Shown here in pieces: positions 33,033 to 56,746 of a DNA stretch of 64,000 nucleotides. The stretch comes from Asterias amurensis (Eukaryota > Echinodermata > Asteroidea > Forcipulatida > Asteriidae). Location of the stretch: assembly GCF_032118995.1 (NCBI RefSeq), contig NC_092657.1:5534391-5598390 (forward strand), written 5' to 3'. Under the pieces are notes generated by a model, which worked only from the letters and a program-made list of their open reading frames with translations, was not told where the DNA came from and did no database searches. Position numbers and translations under genes: made by a program. Position 1 is the stretch's first letter, and each line of letters starts with the position of its first letter.

Positions 33033-33446
33033 CAGTTTGGCGCATCGATGACGCAGTGATTGCGTTGGCGGTGTGGCATGTTTGACAGGCAGTCGGGTAT
33101 TTTAACAAAAGTGACACCAATGTATACACCAATCATAAGAAAAAGGAAAGCAAATACAGTTTAATCAATTCTCGTCCCCAGAACTCTTTAAGACTAGTAG
33201 AAAAGTCCAGTTCTGTTTAACAAAGATGGTAGCAACATGTTTACGATAAAAAATAAATAAAACAATTCAGAGTCCTGTGAAGAAAAAAAAACCCAGTCAT
33301 ATATTCGGTTGGGATGCATGTGAGTATAGACTGTCTACTGAGTATACAGTGCTGACCCTTCCCGGTGTATGGGTAAAAAAAAAGTGTTTAATCCCCGAGG
33401 CAAATTTAACATTTATTGTTATCTATTGCTCAGTGTTATCATTAAT

Positions 33447-34385
33447 TTAGATAACCACTGGTGCCACTGACCGGCTACGACAGGGAAATCTCTCTAAAAC
33501 AATTGTTATTGCCACTTTGCGGAAGGATGGATTAAACAGACAGTAAATCCACACATTGAATATACTGTTACTAGTACAAAGCACTGATGTTGAAAATTTC
33601 AGCCAATCCGGGCCGAGTTCACCGTTGAAAGATTCAACTACCCTAACAAGCAACCATGGGGTGTAACAACCAGCAAGTGTCAACGTCACAACCAGGAATG
33701 TTTTAAGCGCTTTGTTTCCGTGGTGATGGTCCGCCCCGTTGTTGCCGTTTTGATTCAGACGCTGCTCATGATGGCGGCTGATTTTTATTAAGTGATAGTA
33801 AATACCGGACATCAATATTGTTGGGATTACGTCGAAACAGAGAAGGTTAAGAACATCGAAACAAATCGAGGAGCTGCCATAAAAACAAAAGAACGAAGAT
33901 TCATAATATTCGGCAGATATTGAGAATAAAACCTGTGCCAACGGTCCGTATGGGGCGCAAAGAATCGAACCAATAGATACGAATGCTATCGCACGACGTC
34001 TCGTACACCATGTTAGGTATTGATATGGCCTGGTGACCGCTATATACCGTTCAATATTCAGATAGGTAAGCGAAAGTATCAAAATTGAGAAAACAACTTC
34101 CATAAGCGTTGCAGCAAGTTGGCAGGCAACGTCACCAAAAGGCCATCTATCCAGTGCAGATACAACTACAACGAGTACTGATGCTATACCAATAATAAGG
34201 TCACATACGGCCATTGATGTCATTAGAACCTTGGTGCTTTCGGCTATGTTGGTCACACGACGTGTCACAGCGATTGATAGAATATTCCCAGATAAAATCA
34301 GCAGTGCAAAGATGGCGTAGAAAATAGTACGGAGGGCAATGACGACAGGAGACAGACCCGGGGAATATGTGGTTGTAGAGTTCAT
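33447..34385 (-). CDS. Single-exon class A (rhodopsin-type) GPCR, orphan
   Basis: 312-residue intronless 7TM receptor, translated from ATG at 34383-34385 (MNSTTTYSP) to TAA at 33447. Landmarks: a GN motif in TM1 (SGNILSIAV), MAVCDLIIG with Asp2.50 in TM2, Cys3.25, and ERY at the end of TM3. In TM6 the CWxP motif is CYTP; in TM7 NPxxY is NVWIY. Position 3.32, counted back from the ERY arginine, is Met rather than Asp, so it is probably not a biogenic amine receptor. His/Asn-rich third intracellular loop. I cannot name a ligand. Part of its 3' end is duplicated at 35830-36268. Confidence 0.88.
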   Translation of the reverse strand: MNSTTTYSPGLSPVVIALRTIFYAIFALLILSGNILSIAVTRRVTNIAESTKVLMTSMAVCDLIIGIASVLVVVVSALDRWPFGDVACQLAATLMEVVFSILILSLTYLNIERYIAVTRPYQYLTWCTRRRAIAFVSIGSILCAPYGPLAQVLFSISAEYYESSFFCFYGSSSICFDVLNLLCFDVIPTILMSGIYYHLIKISRHHEQRLNQNGNNGADHHHGNKALKTFLVVTLTLAGCYTPWLLVRVVESFNGELGPDWLKFSTSVLCTSNSIFNVWIYCLFNPSFRKVAITIVLERFPCRSRSVAPVVI

Positions 34386-35583
34386 AATTCACAATAGAAC
34401 GTCCTGTCTTTTCCATCAAACCAACTGTCCAGATACTTCGAAATCCTTCCCGACCCTTCAAAGTCGTCTCTACTACAAAAAGTTGTTTCCCTCACTACAA
34501 CTCTCCCGAATCACTTGTTCTGGTGGTTACTGTCAAAACAATTTGAGAGAACTTTCCCATCAAAGGAATACTTTGGCGCATACGAGCACAAAATGGAAAT
34601 TTACACGGCTCTCCATAATTAACTGATGTTATTCTCAAAGAGACAAAGTCTACCCAAACGGGAACGTAGCAGAGGAGTTGTGATCATACAAAGCTCCTAC
34701 TCTTGTTTAGCAACCAGATCCTAAACTCATCTGCTGAAATCCGCACACGTCCATTGGCTAACACCATATCAAAAAGTCATGAATAAACATAAGCAACAGC
34801 CAGAACCCATTCTTTGTAATTAGCATATTTCAATAGAGCACTTTTAAGCAACATTGTACTCAAGACGAACACACCCACACACACAGACTACATCAAGTCG
34901 TTAATGAGCACGTCCACGATATGTTTGTAATCAGGTGGACGTAAACCATTTAGATCATTAATCAAGTGTTTCAGTTAGAGTCATTGCTGACGAAAAAGAA
35001 TGAGTGTGATCCACAAATTGACGAGAAAGTTTAGGTTAGCCGAAGGCGAGTTCTTCATTAGTCACAAATCTACACTTTAGAGTCCCTTCGCTGACCCCCA
35101 CTTTTTCCCCACAAAGTTTCATTGAATTGGATTTCTCAACTATAAAACATCAGAATATTAATATATCTTATTTCGTATACTTTGTCAACGGTTGGTCACA
35201 TTTTGTAACTATTTTGCGAAGTGTATGTCAGTATAATGTGTTTGCAACAGTATCGATTATAATGCCAGTTTTTCAAAAGGTGTCTTTTTACTAATTTTTT
35301 ATGAGAACACGTTTTTGGTACTGTTCGTGAAGCATTTTTTCCTTGTAAATAATGTATGCATTACATATTAAAAAAAAAAAAAAAAACATGAAAATAGCTT
35401 CGCAAAAAGGACAAAAACATAACTGCAATTGAGCAGGTCGGGGAGATGCATTTTCACAGCGTATTCAGTGCTGCCAGGTACGTTATGACATCGATGTAGT
35501 TACAAACTACAGTACATGTATAATGGGCTATTTAACTCAACATTGCCAAAAATAATGAGTGCAGCACAATTTCACAGACAGAC
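34386..35583. other. Intergenic, 5' of the single-exon GPCR
   Basis: No gene or clear repeat; poly-A tract near 35370. Probable GPCR promoter side. Confidence 0.45.
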
Positions 35584-35830
35584 AGACTACTTCAAAACCA
35601 ATTATTTTGAAAGGCCCCAGCAGGTAGTGTCATAACAAAGAAATGAGTTGATAGATTGCGACAGACTCATCATCATTAGGCTTATTTGTACCTTTGCATG
35701 TCATTAATAAGCATGGTTAGAAAGAGGTACTTCCTAAGTTGTCGTTTCATTACAAGGCACTGGACACATAATAATAATAATATCGAAGTCTTATATAGCG
35801 CACGTATCTACCAAACAAGTTACTCAAGGC
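35584..35830. repeat. Left copy of a 247-bp direct repeat flanking the GPCR fragment
   Basis: Nearly identical to 36268-36514, from AGACTACTTCAAAACC through AGTTACTCAAGGC. The GPCR fragment sits exactly between the two copies. The right part (near 35770-35830) contains a GCGC/TATATA-rich SINE-like tail with ATT repeats. Confidence 0.9.
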
Positions 35831-36268
35831 ATGTTTACGATAAAAAATAAATAAAACAATTCAGAGTCCTGTGAAGAAAAAAAAACCCAGTCATATATTC
35901 GGTTGGGATGCATGTGAGTAAAGACTCTCTACTGAGTATACAGTGCTGACCCTTCCCGGTGTATGGCTAAAAAAAAAGTGTTTAATCCCCGAGGCAAATT
36001 TAACATTTATTGCTCAGTGTTATCATTAATTTAGATAACCACTGGTGCCACTGACCGGCTACGACAGGGAAATCTCTCTAAAACAATTGTCATTGCCACT
36101 TTGCGGAAGGATGTAAATCCATACATTGAACATACTGTTACTAGTACAAAGCACTGATGTTGAAAATTTCAGCCAATCTGGACCAAGTTCACCGTTGAAA
36201 GATTCAACTACCCTAACAAGCAACCATTGGGTGTAACAACCAGCAAGTGTCAACGTCACAACCAGGAA
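35830..36268 (-). pseudogene. Truncated, frameshifted copy of the 33447 GPCR 3' end
   Basis: Copy of 33236-33698 in the same orientation, covering 3' flank, C-tail, TM7 and TM6. Relative to the source it lacks 10 bases downstream of the stop codon and 14 bases just after the NVWIY codons, which shifts the frame. CYTP has become CYTQ. No TM1-TM5 sequence is present, so it cannot make a receptor. Confidence 0.9.
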
Positions 36269-36514
36269 GACTACTTCAAAACCAATTATTTTGAAAGGCC
36301 CCAGCAGGTAGTGTCATAACAAAGAAATGAGTTGATAGATTGCGACAGACTCATCATCATTAGGCTTGTTTGTACCTTTGCATGTCATTAATAAGCATGG
36401 TTAGAAAGAGGTACTTCCTAAATTGTCGTTTCATTACAAGGCACTGGACACATAATAATTATAATATCGAAGTCTTATATAGCGCACGTATCTACCAAAC
36501 AAGTTACTCAAGGC
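36268..36514. repeat. Right copy of the 247-bp direct repeat
   Basis: Matches 35584-35830 with only a few substitutions. Begins within the GGAAGAC junction at the end of the copied GPCR segment. Confidence 0.9.
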
Positions 36515-36629
36515 GCTGAGATATTCAAAGGTTCAGAAAGATCGGTTATTGCAGTGATTAATTCGGAGACCCAATTATGTTCACATTATAAGGGTTTACA
36601 AGGTGCTATGGTGCATACAGCAGCCACAG

Positions 36630-36727
36630 CCAAGGACACCGGGGCGATAAGTGCACTGGGTTATTTTACTATGCGTTACACAACGCATGGGACCAACGGC
36701 CTTACGTCCCATCCGAATGACGAAGCA
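36630..36727 (-). mobile_element. SINE-like body, interrupted by a MITE
   Basis: TGCGTTACACAACGCATGGG and TTACGTCCCATCCGAATGAC match the copy at 45778-45945. The tRNA-like part resumes at 37103. Confidence 0.7.
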
Positions 36728-37102
36728 ATGGTAATTGTCAAAGACTAGCCTTCACAGTTGGTGTATCTCAACAAATGCATAAAATAACAAACCTGTGAAA
36801 ATTTGAGCTCAATCGGTCATCGAACTTGCGAGATAATAATGAAACAAAAAAAACACCCTTGTCACACGAAGTTGTGTGCGTTTTATGGTTGATTTCGAGA
36901 CCTCAAGTTCTAAATCTGAGGTCTCAAAATCAAATTCATGGAAACTACTTCTTTCTCAAAAACTACACAACTTCAGAGGGAGCCGTTTCTCACAATGTTT
37001 TATACCATCAACCTCTCCCCATTACTCGTCACCAAGAAAGGTTTTACGCTAATAATCTTGTTATTTTAAGTAATTACCAATAGTATCCACTGCCTTTAAG
37101 GA
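36728..37102 (+). mobile_element. MITE family A copy inserted in a SINE-like sequence
   Basis: GGTAATTGTCAAAGACTAGC to ACCAATAGTATCCACTGCC. A SINE-type segment at 36630-36727 stops where it begins, and SINE-type sequence resumes after 37102. Confidence 0.85.
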
Positions 37103-37200
37103 CACAAGTGTCACGACTGGATTATTCGAACCCACACCCAGCTTCTCAGGAACACCAGAGTTTGTATTCGGTGCTCTTAGTCGCTCGGCCTCGACACTTC
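37103..37200 (-). mobile_element. tRNA-like SINE head
   Basis: AGTGTCACGACTGGATTATT, CGAACCCACACCC and GTGCTCTTAGTCGCTCGGCC are the reverse complement of the 29553-type head. Confidence 0.7.
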
Positions 37201-37596
37201 TGAATTGTGCAAATGATGTGTAACAAATATATAGCCTATTAAACTCACCTGAGCTTTCTTTTCAGTAGTCAGCGTGTCCGTTGCACTCACACGGTATACA
37301 CCGAGAATAGGGTCCACCACCGGGAGGATCACGACGGAACTTGCCGTCGCACGACTCGCAGAATTGACGGATGTAGCCGGTTGGACAACGGCAGAGCTCA
37401 ACGAAGTCTACGCGCTGTGCTCCGACGCCGACTGCTCGACGTTCGCGTACTGCAGGGAGCTCAAAGTCATCTTAGGATGCCTTGTGCTGAGATGAAAAAA
37501 GGAGGTGTAGTGGATTTAAAGAAGCATCTGACTATAGCAATCGAACCTGATCGTCTGGAATCCCTCTGGCGGACATCCAAATCGCGGTAGGAGGAA

Positions 37597-37643
37597 ATTG
37601 TGCTACCCAGACACCATCACTGATGGTGTCTGGGTAGCACAAT
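37597..37643. repeat. Perfect 23-bp-arm palindrome
   Basis: ATTGTGCTACCCAGACACCA, TCA, one C, then the exact reverse complement. It sits 110 bases upstream (in the minus sense) of laminin-like exon B. Confidence 0.95.
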
Positions 37644-37815
37644 TCCATCACCAAAAGACACAAATCTTAATCTAAACGAGACTAAACAACTTATATGAGG
37701 GATAAAGCAACTTGACACCATTTCAATAAAGGTGCAGGATCTGTACTGCATTAATCCCACAACAGTCAAAACATCTGAATGAGTTTTTTAAACTTTGGAA
37801 TGCTAAAGATCCACC

Positions 37816-38206
37816 TTAAAGGCAGTGGACACTATTGGTAATTACTCAAACTAATTATTAGTATAAACCTTACTTACCTTTATACTTGGTTAGTAAAGGG
37901 GAGAGGTTGATAGTATAACAGAAACAGCTCCCTCTGAAGTGACGTAAATTTCGAGAAAAAAAAGTAATTTTCTACGAATTTGATTTCGAGACCTCATATT
38001 TAGAATTTGAGGTCTCGAAATCAACTATCTAAAAGCACACAACTTCCTGTGACAAGGGTGTTTTTTTTCCCTTACATCGTTATCTCGCAACTTCGACGAC
38101 CAATTGAGCTCGAATGGTCACAGGTTTGTTATTTTATGAATATTTTGAGATACAGCAAGTGAGAAGACTCGTCTTTGACAATTCCATTAGTGCCCAGTGT
38201 CTTTAA
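37816..38206 (-). mobile_element. MITE family A copy inside the laminin pseudogene intron
   Basis: CTTAAAGGCAGTGGACACTA at one end and CCAGTGTCTTTAA at the other, between the two laminin-like exons. Confidence 0.9.
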
Positions 38207-38904
38207 CAAACGTTGTAAAATAATGAGAATGAGAGCAGATTATCTACTTACATTTGTCACCATTACGTTGCTCTGATCATAATAGCAGTAAGGTTGGACA
38301 GTAGACGTTGGAAATCAAACACAGACGGTCGCTGCACTCATAGTGCCTGCTCTTCCCTCAACCTAAAAACAAAACAGAAAACTAATTTGCCATTTCAATT
38401 GTTTTTCTCAACAAAACGCTATTAATTTATATAATTTGTTGTTTGAAACAGATTGTTCAATCTTTTGCCCGGGGGAGGGGTCTAACAAATGCCTGCATAT
38501 GCATAATTAAACAACCTATCACATGCATTACAAGACAGCTTTTAATGCACCGGGAATATTGACTTGTTATGCAATTTAGGTTGACCACAACATATAAATG
38601 CCTAATTAAAACAATAACAATCAGGGCCCATAGCAATTTAATATTATAGCCTGTAAGCACAACAAATTTCGTGCTAAGCATAGAAAAGTAATGCTTACCA
38701 ATTGTGAATGGTGCCCCACTGGGTCTGGTACTTACAGATGTGTTTTTAAGCAGTATTTTCTGCTTAACAGCTTTGTGAATTTTGGTCTTGATTAACTAAT
38801 GAAGAAAATGGTTGATTTGCTTACCATGAGCTCTACATCAGTATACATAAACACAGCTACAAACATTGATGCCCTGATTGATGAACATATTCCAAGTGAC
38901 AGGT

Positions 38905-39300
38905 TGGTTAAGTGATGTCTTGCCTCGCCTTTCACCTCTAGGACCCCGGTTCGTATCCCACCGGGGGCACTATGTGGATTGGGTTCTCAGTCGCGCGTGA
39001 CTGCCTGGGTTTTCCCTATCATAACTCACTGTGGTTTTCTTCATCGTCTTATTTTCTCGTTTGGCTCTAATTACAGCGTAGAGAATAATATCCAGTTCCA
39101 GATCCAGATGGACGCCCATATGATGTTACAATCACCTCAAAAATTAATGCCTCCAGAAATAATAATTCATAAACACGGCAAAAGATGGAACCAGCTACCT
39201 TACTCCACCAGGTTTGCGCAGTGGTGTCTTGTCTCGCCTTCCACCTCTGGGGGTCGGGACCCCGGTACGAATCCTACCGGGGCACTATGTTAATCGGGTT
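38905..39300 (+). mobile_element. Two tRNA-like SINE heads
   Basis: GTCTTGCCTCGCCTTTCACC...CCCCGGTTCGTATCC (about 38915-38970) and GTCTTGTCTCGCCTTCCACC...CCCCGGTACGAATCC (about 39224-39285), each followed by GGGGCACTATGT and TGGGTT/CGGGTT. The stretch between them is unassigned. Confidence 0.65.
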
Positions 39301-39884
39301 TTCACCAAAGATTATAGAGCGCTATATAATCTTTGGTTTTCACTGTGAACTGGCTTAAAATGCACACTACTAGATTGTTAAACGCCTGTCTTTGATGCTA
39401 GTTTGATGAATGGAGGAGTTGAACTGTATGCAGGACTGTTACGTAATACTGGGAGCGCGGCAGTGGAGGTTTAAATCAGTGAAAGCGTGTAATCGGTCAT
39501 TTCTTTATAACAAGCTCTTTGGAAATAGGTCACGAAATTTCCGTTCAAGATTACTTTTGCAGGTGGCTTATTCGTGTCACTTATTAATACTTACTTAGCC
39601 GCTAGGAATAAAAACATTTTCGGTCATGACTTTGATACTGGTTTATGCATGAAACAAGAATTCGGAAGATTGGGGGAGCGGCTATAAAATACTTTCATTC
39701 CCGTTTAATTTTTGCTAGTTCAATCAAATAAGCATTGCCAGTTTCAAGTGGCATGGCTTTATTAAAATATCCAAACTGGACTAGCGGCACACTCACACAT
39801 TGTGAATTTTTACTCCTATTACGTAGCAGCATTTAAATGAGGTTAGTGTTTGTTTACTTCACATACATGTTCTGCTTCATAGTT

Positions 39885-40071
39885 ATATTTATATTGTTTA
39901 ACCATGGTTAAACCTTTGTGTAGTTATCTACCGTAGTGGTATGTATTTATTTATTCGTCTATTTAGTGCTGTTTTCCTGTTTTGTTCTGTAATCTTGTAA
40001 TGGGCACATCCGCCACAAGCCTCGGCTTTTAGGATGATGCCTCCATGTGACGTGAATGTGGAAAAAAATGT

Positions 40072-40104
<33 letters not shown>
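39885..40104 (+). mobile_element. LINE 3' end with (TTGA)n tail
   Basis: Contains ATGATGCCTCCATGTGA and a TTTTATTGATTGATTGATTG tail, like the 3' region of the element at 18130-19146 (GGCCATGCCTCCATACAG, then GATT repeats). No coding sequence remains. Confidence 0.75.
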
Positions 40105-40105
<1 letters not shown>

Positions 40106-40493
40106 ACAGAAATTGCTAACGAATGTTTTAATCACCCTAAGAACTTGATTTATACCTAACAATTATGTGACATCACAATAAATTTTTCGTGGGCTGCTGG
40201 CGTTTAAAGACACTTCATACGCACTAAAACATTTTTGTCTGTGAGTGAATTATGTTATTCTTTAACAAAAATGGATAAATCATCCACAAACATCGATTCA
40301 GTAAAACATGTTTTTTCTTTTATTGTTGGAATATTTACAACCTCAACCATAATTACAACTAGGTTTACGACCCTTTAAACATTAAAATGAAATTGACAAT
40401 AATTACTTTATAGTTCAGAGCAGATGGACTGTCAATCTTTTTAATTAGATGATCATGTCGTGGAATTTACAAGTCTTTAGTTTTCCGTTAAAA

Positions 40494-55050
<14,557 letters not shown>

Positions 55051-56746
55051 CTGCAGATGAAAAGAGGCAGAAACGTTTGATGAAAACCGAGACAGAAATG
55101 TAATATTGTTATTACACACCTCTTGCTTGTTTTGAATTCTGGTTGGCTGAAACACGGTCATGTGGGGGTGAACCAATTTAGTCTAGTGCGCGAATAGTGC
55201 CCGCCGGGCACTAGTCTTTGAAAATAGTGCCTGGTTACAGCGCCCTCTCTAGACTTGAATCGTGAACAGCAACTAAAAAACTTCCTTTCTTTTCTAGATT
55301 TCTGTTATTACTTCACATGTTAAGACCGAAGTGTGTTTTTTTTTTTTTTACAAATTGTCTGGCTTAATTCGGTAACTAGTGTACGTCTATTCCCCCAAGG
55401 GCCTGTGAGTGACCAGAAGAGGGACCTATTTCCCGAAGCCAGTCTGTGTTTAATAGCTTCTTCCTATTTATCCACACCATGCATAGCTTCAAACAATACT
55501 TAAAACGTAGTTTTGTTTTTCGGTCAAACTGTCTCTTAACTTCCGCAAAGTTTGTTACCTTTACAAACATAACATGTGAAATCAACTTTACAAAAGGAGT
55601 TATCGTAGCCACGTATCCCTAAAATCTACTTGCTGCAGACCGATAACAGTCGTGGAATACCTTAGTCACACTAGATCCATCGAAATGATGCATACTCCTG
55701 ACTGCATTCGGAGTGCAATCTAAATAATATTGTTAAGGCATTCCAATATTGAGGGAGCAAAGACTACTTGCAAAGACAAACATTTTGGTAATATATACAG
55801 GTCAGTTGGTGTTCGTGCAATACCATTTTGCAATTACATACCCATATTGACAAGTTTTGATGATTTTGATATTGGTTGAACAGGTCACGAACCGGCAGCA
55901 ACTGATAAAATGTCAACTCTTTTCGAACAAAACAAATATTTGTTTATCAAAAGATTTCAACGGGAGCAAGAGTTCAGCACACAAAGTCCCTGCAAATTCA
56001 CTAACAAATCTACCACTCGAAAAGTTGTTATTTCGACCCCCGTTGAATAGTTCGTCAAAGGACAGTTTGGGGTTCACCACCTGTGAGCAAGGACGTCAAT
56101 ACCCTTTCAGAGATGTGAGTTTTTTACTTTTGTTCAAAAATCGTGTCCATAATATCATAGTGGCTGTATTTTCAACATGAGCCCATACCTTAAAACAAAA
56201 ATAAATTTCCGATTCAATGTTCTGTTTTAAAGGCACTGCACACTGTTAATTAAAACTACTCAAAAAGATTATAAGCATTAACGAGCAATGGGGAGCTATT
56301 GATTGTTATAAAACATTGAAAAAAGGTAGTTTTTGAGAGAGGAATAATTTCTCACAAAAACAATAAAAGACTTCAGGCCCTAAAGTCTTGTATTTGCTTC
56401 TGCAAGTATGGAAAGTTGTGAGTTTCTTCCATTGTCCTCTTGCAACGGCGATGACCAACTGAGGGGAAATTTGTTAGGTTAAGCATTTTGTTGGGATACA
56501 CCAAGTGAGTTTAATGGCCTTTAGAAACAAAAACAATCTTTTCATCGAAAGACTATAATATATTGAAATTGAGCAAAGGTGCAAAATTACTATAAATTAA
56601 ATAGGTCACTCGAAAGTTCTCATGCTATTATTGCTCATGCTAAATAAAGTATAAAGGGGCGAGTCTGGGCTCACTGTACATTGCCAGTTTATGAGTTTTT
56701 ACTTCTTTTCAGAAACCCTGTTCAAAGAGTTGGTTTCAAAGTGACA
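55051..56746. promoter_or_regulatory. Probable head-to-head promoter interval between the CUB-LRR-GPCR gene and nvd
   Basis: The interval separates the first visible exon of the minus-strand receptor from the nvd start codon. A possible nvd 5'-UTR exon could end at 56114 (AGAT|GTGAGT), splicing to 56713. I see no clear TATA box or signal-peptide exon for the receptor. A foldback element covers 56230-56530. Confidence 0.3.
56230..56530 (-). mobile_element. MITE family A copy in the nvd 5' region
   Basis: TTAAAGGCACTGCACACTGT start; TTGGGATACACCAAGTGAG near the end; interior eroded. Confidence 0.75.

Larger units (their letters stand above)
37249..38362 (-). pseudogene. Laminin domain IV / laminin-EGF pseudogene fragment (two exons)
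   Basis: Exon A, 38362-38252, reads RPSVFDFQRLLSNLTAIMI, typical of the end of a laminin IV domain. Exon B, 37486-37249, gives LQYANVEQSASEHSA, then (shifted by one base) FVELCRCPTGYIRQFCESC and RRDPPGGGPYSRCIPCEC, then NGHADY, the laminin-EGF pattern. Splice sites look intact (acceptors TTTTTAG and ATCTCAG; donors GTAAGT and GTGAGT). There is a TGA in exon A at a position where laminins usually have Trp, a TAA and a TGA near its end, a one-base frameshift after EHSA, and a TGA where GHAD-x-Cys is expected. Best match in pattern is a laminin gamma/alpha type subunit. No other laminin exon was seen nearby. Confidence 0.8.

Noticed and set aside
38252..38362. LDLa domain reading (YECSDRLCLISNVYC) of laminin-like exon A
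   Set aside because: The alternative frame gives laminin FDFQRLLSNLTAI directly followed in the next exon by laminin sequence in the expected order, and the LDLa frame breaks after the fourth cysteine-like position.
39060..39190. Frame with DPDGRPYDVTITSKINAS as a possible exon
   Set aside because: No matching splice sites in phase, a stop follows at once, and it is flanked by SINE heads; not recognisable as a domain.
55376..55612. 78-residue minus-strand open frame as first exon of the CUB-LDLa receptor
   Set aside because: It starts at a GTG, not ATG, and lacks a convincing signal peptide.
56545..56560. Minus-strand MKRLFLFLKAIK as a signal peptide for the CUB-LDLa receptor
   Set aside because: It lies at the edge of a MITE, with no suitable phase-1 donor.
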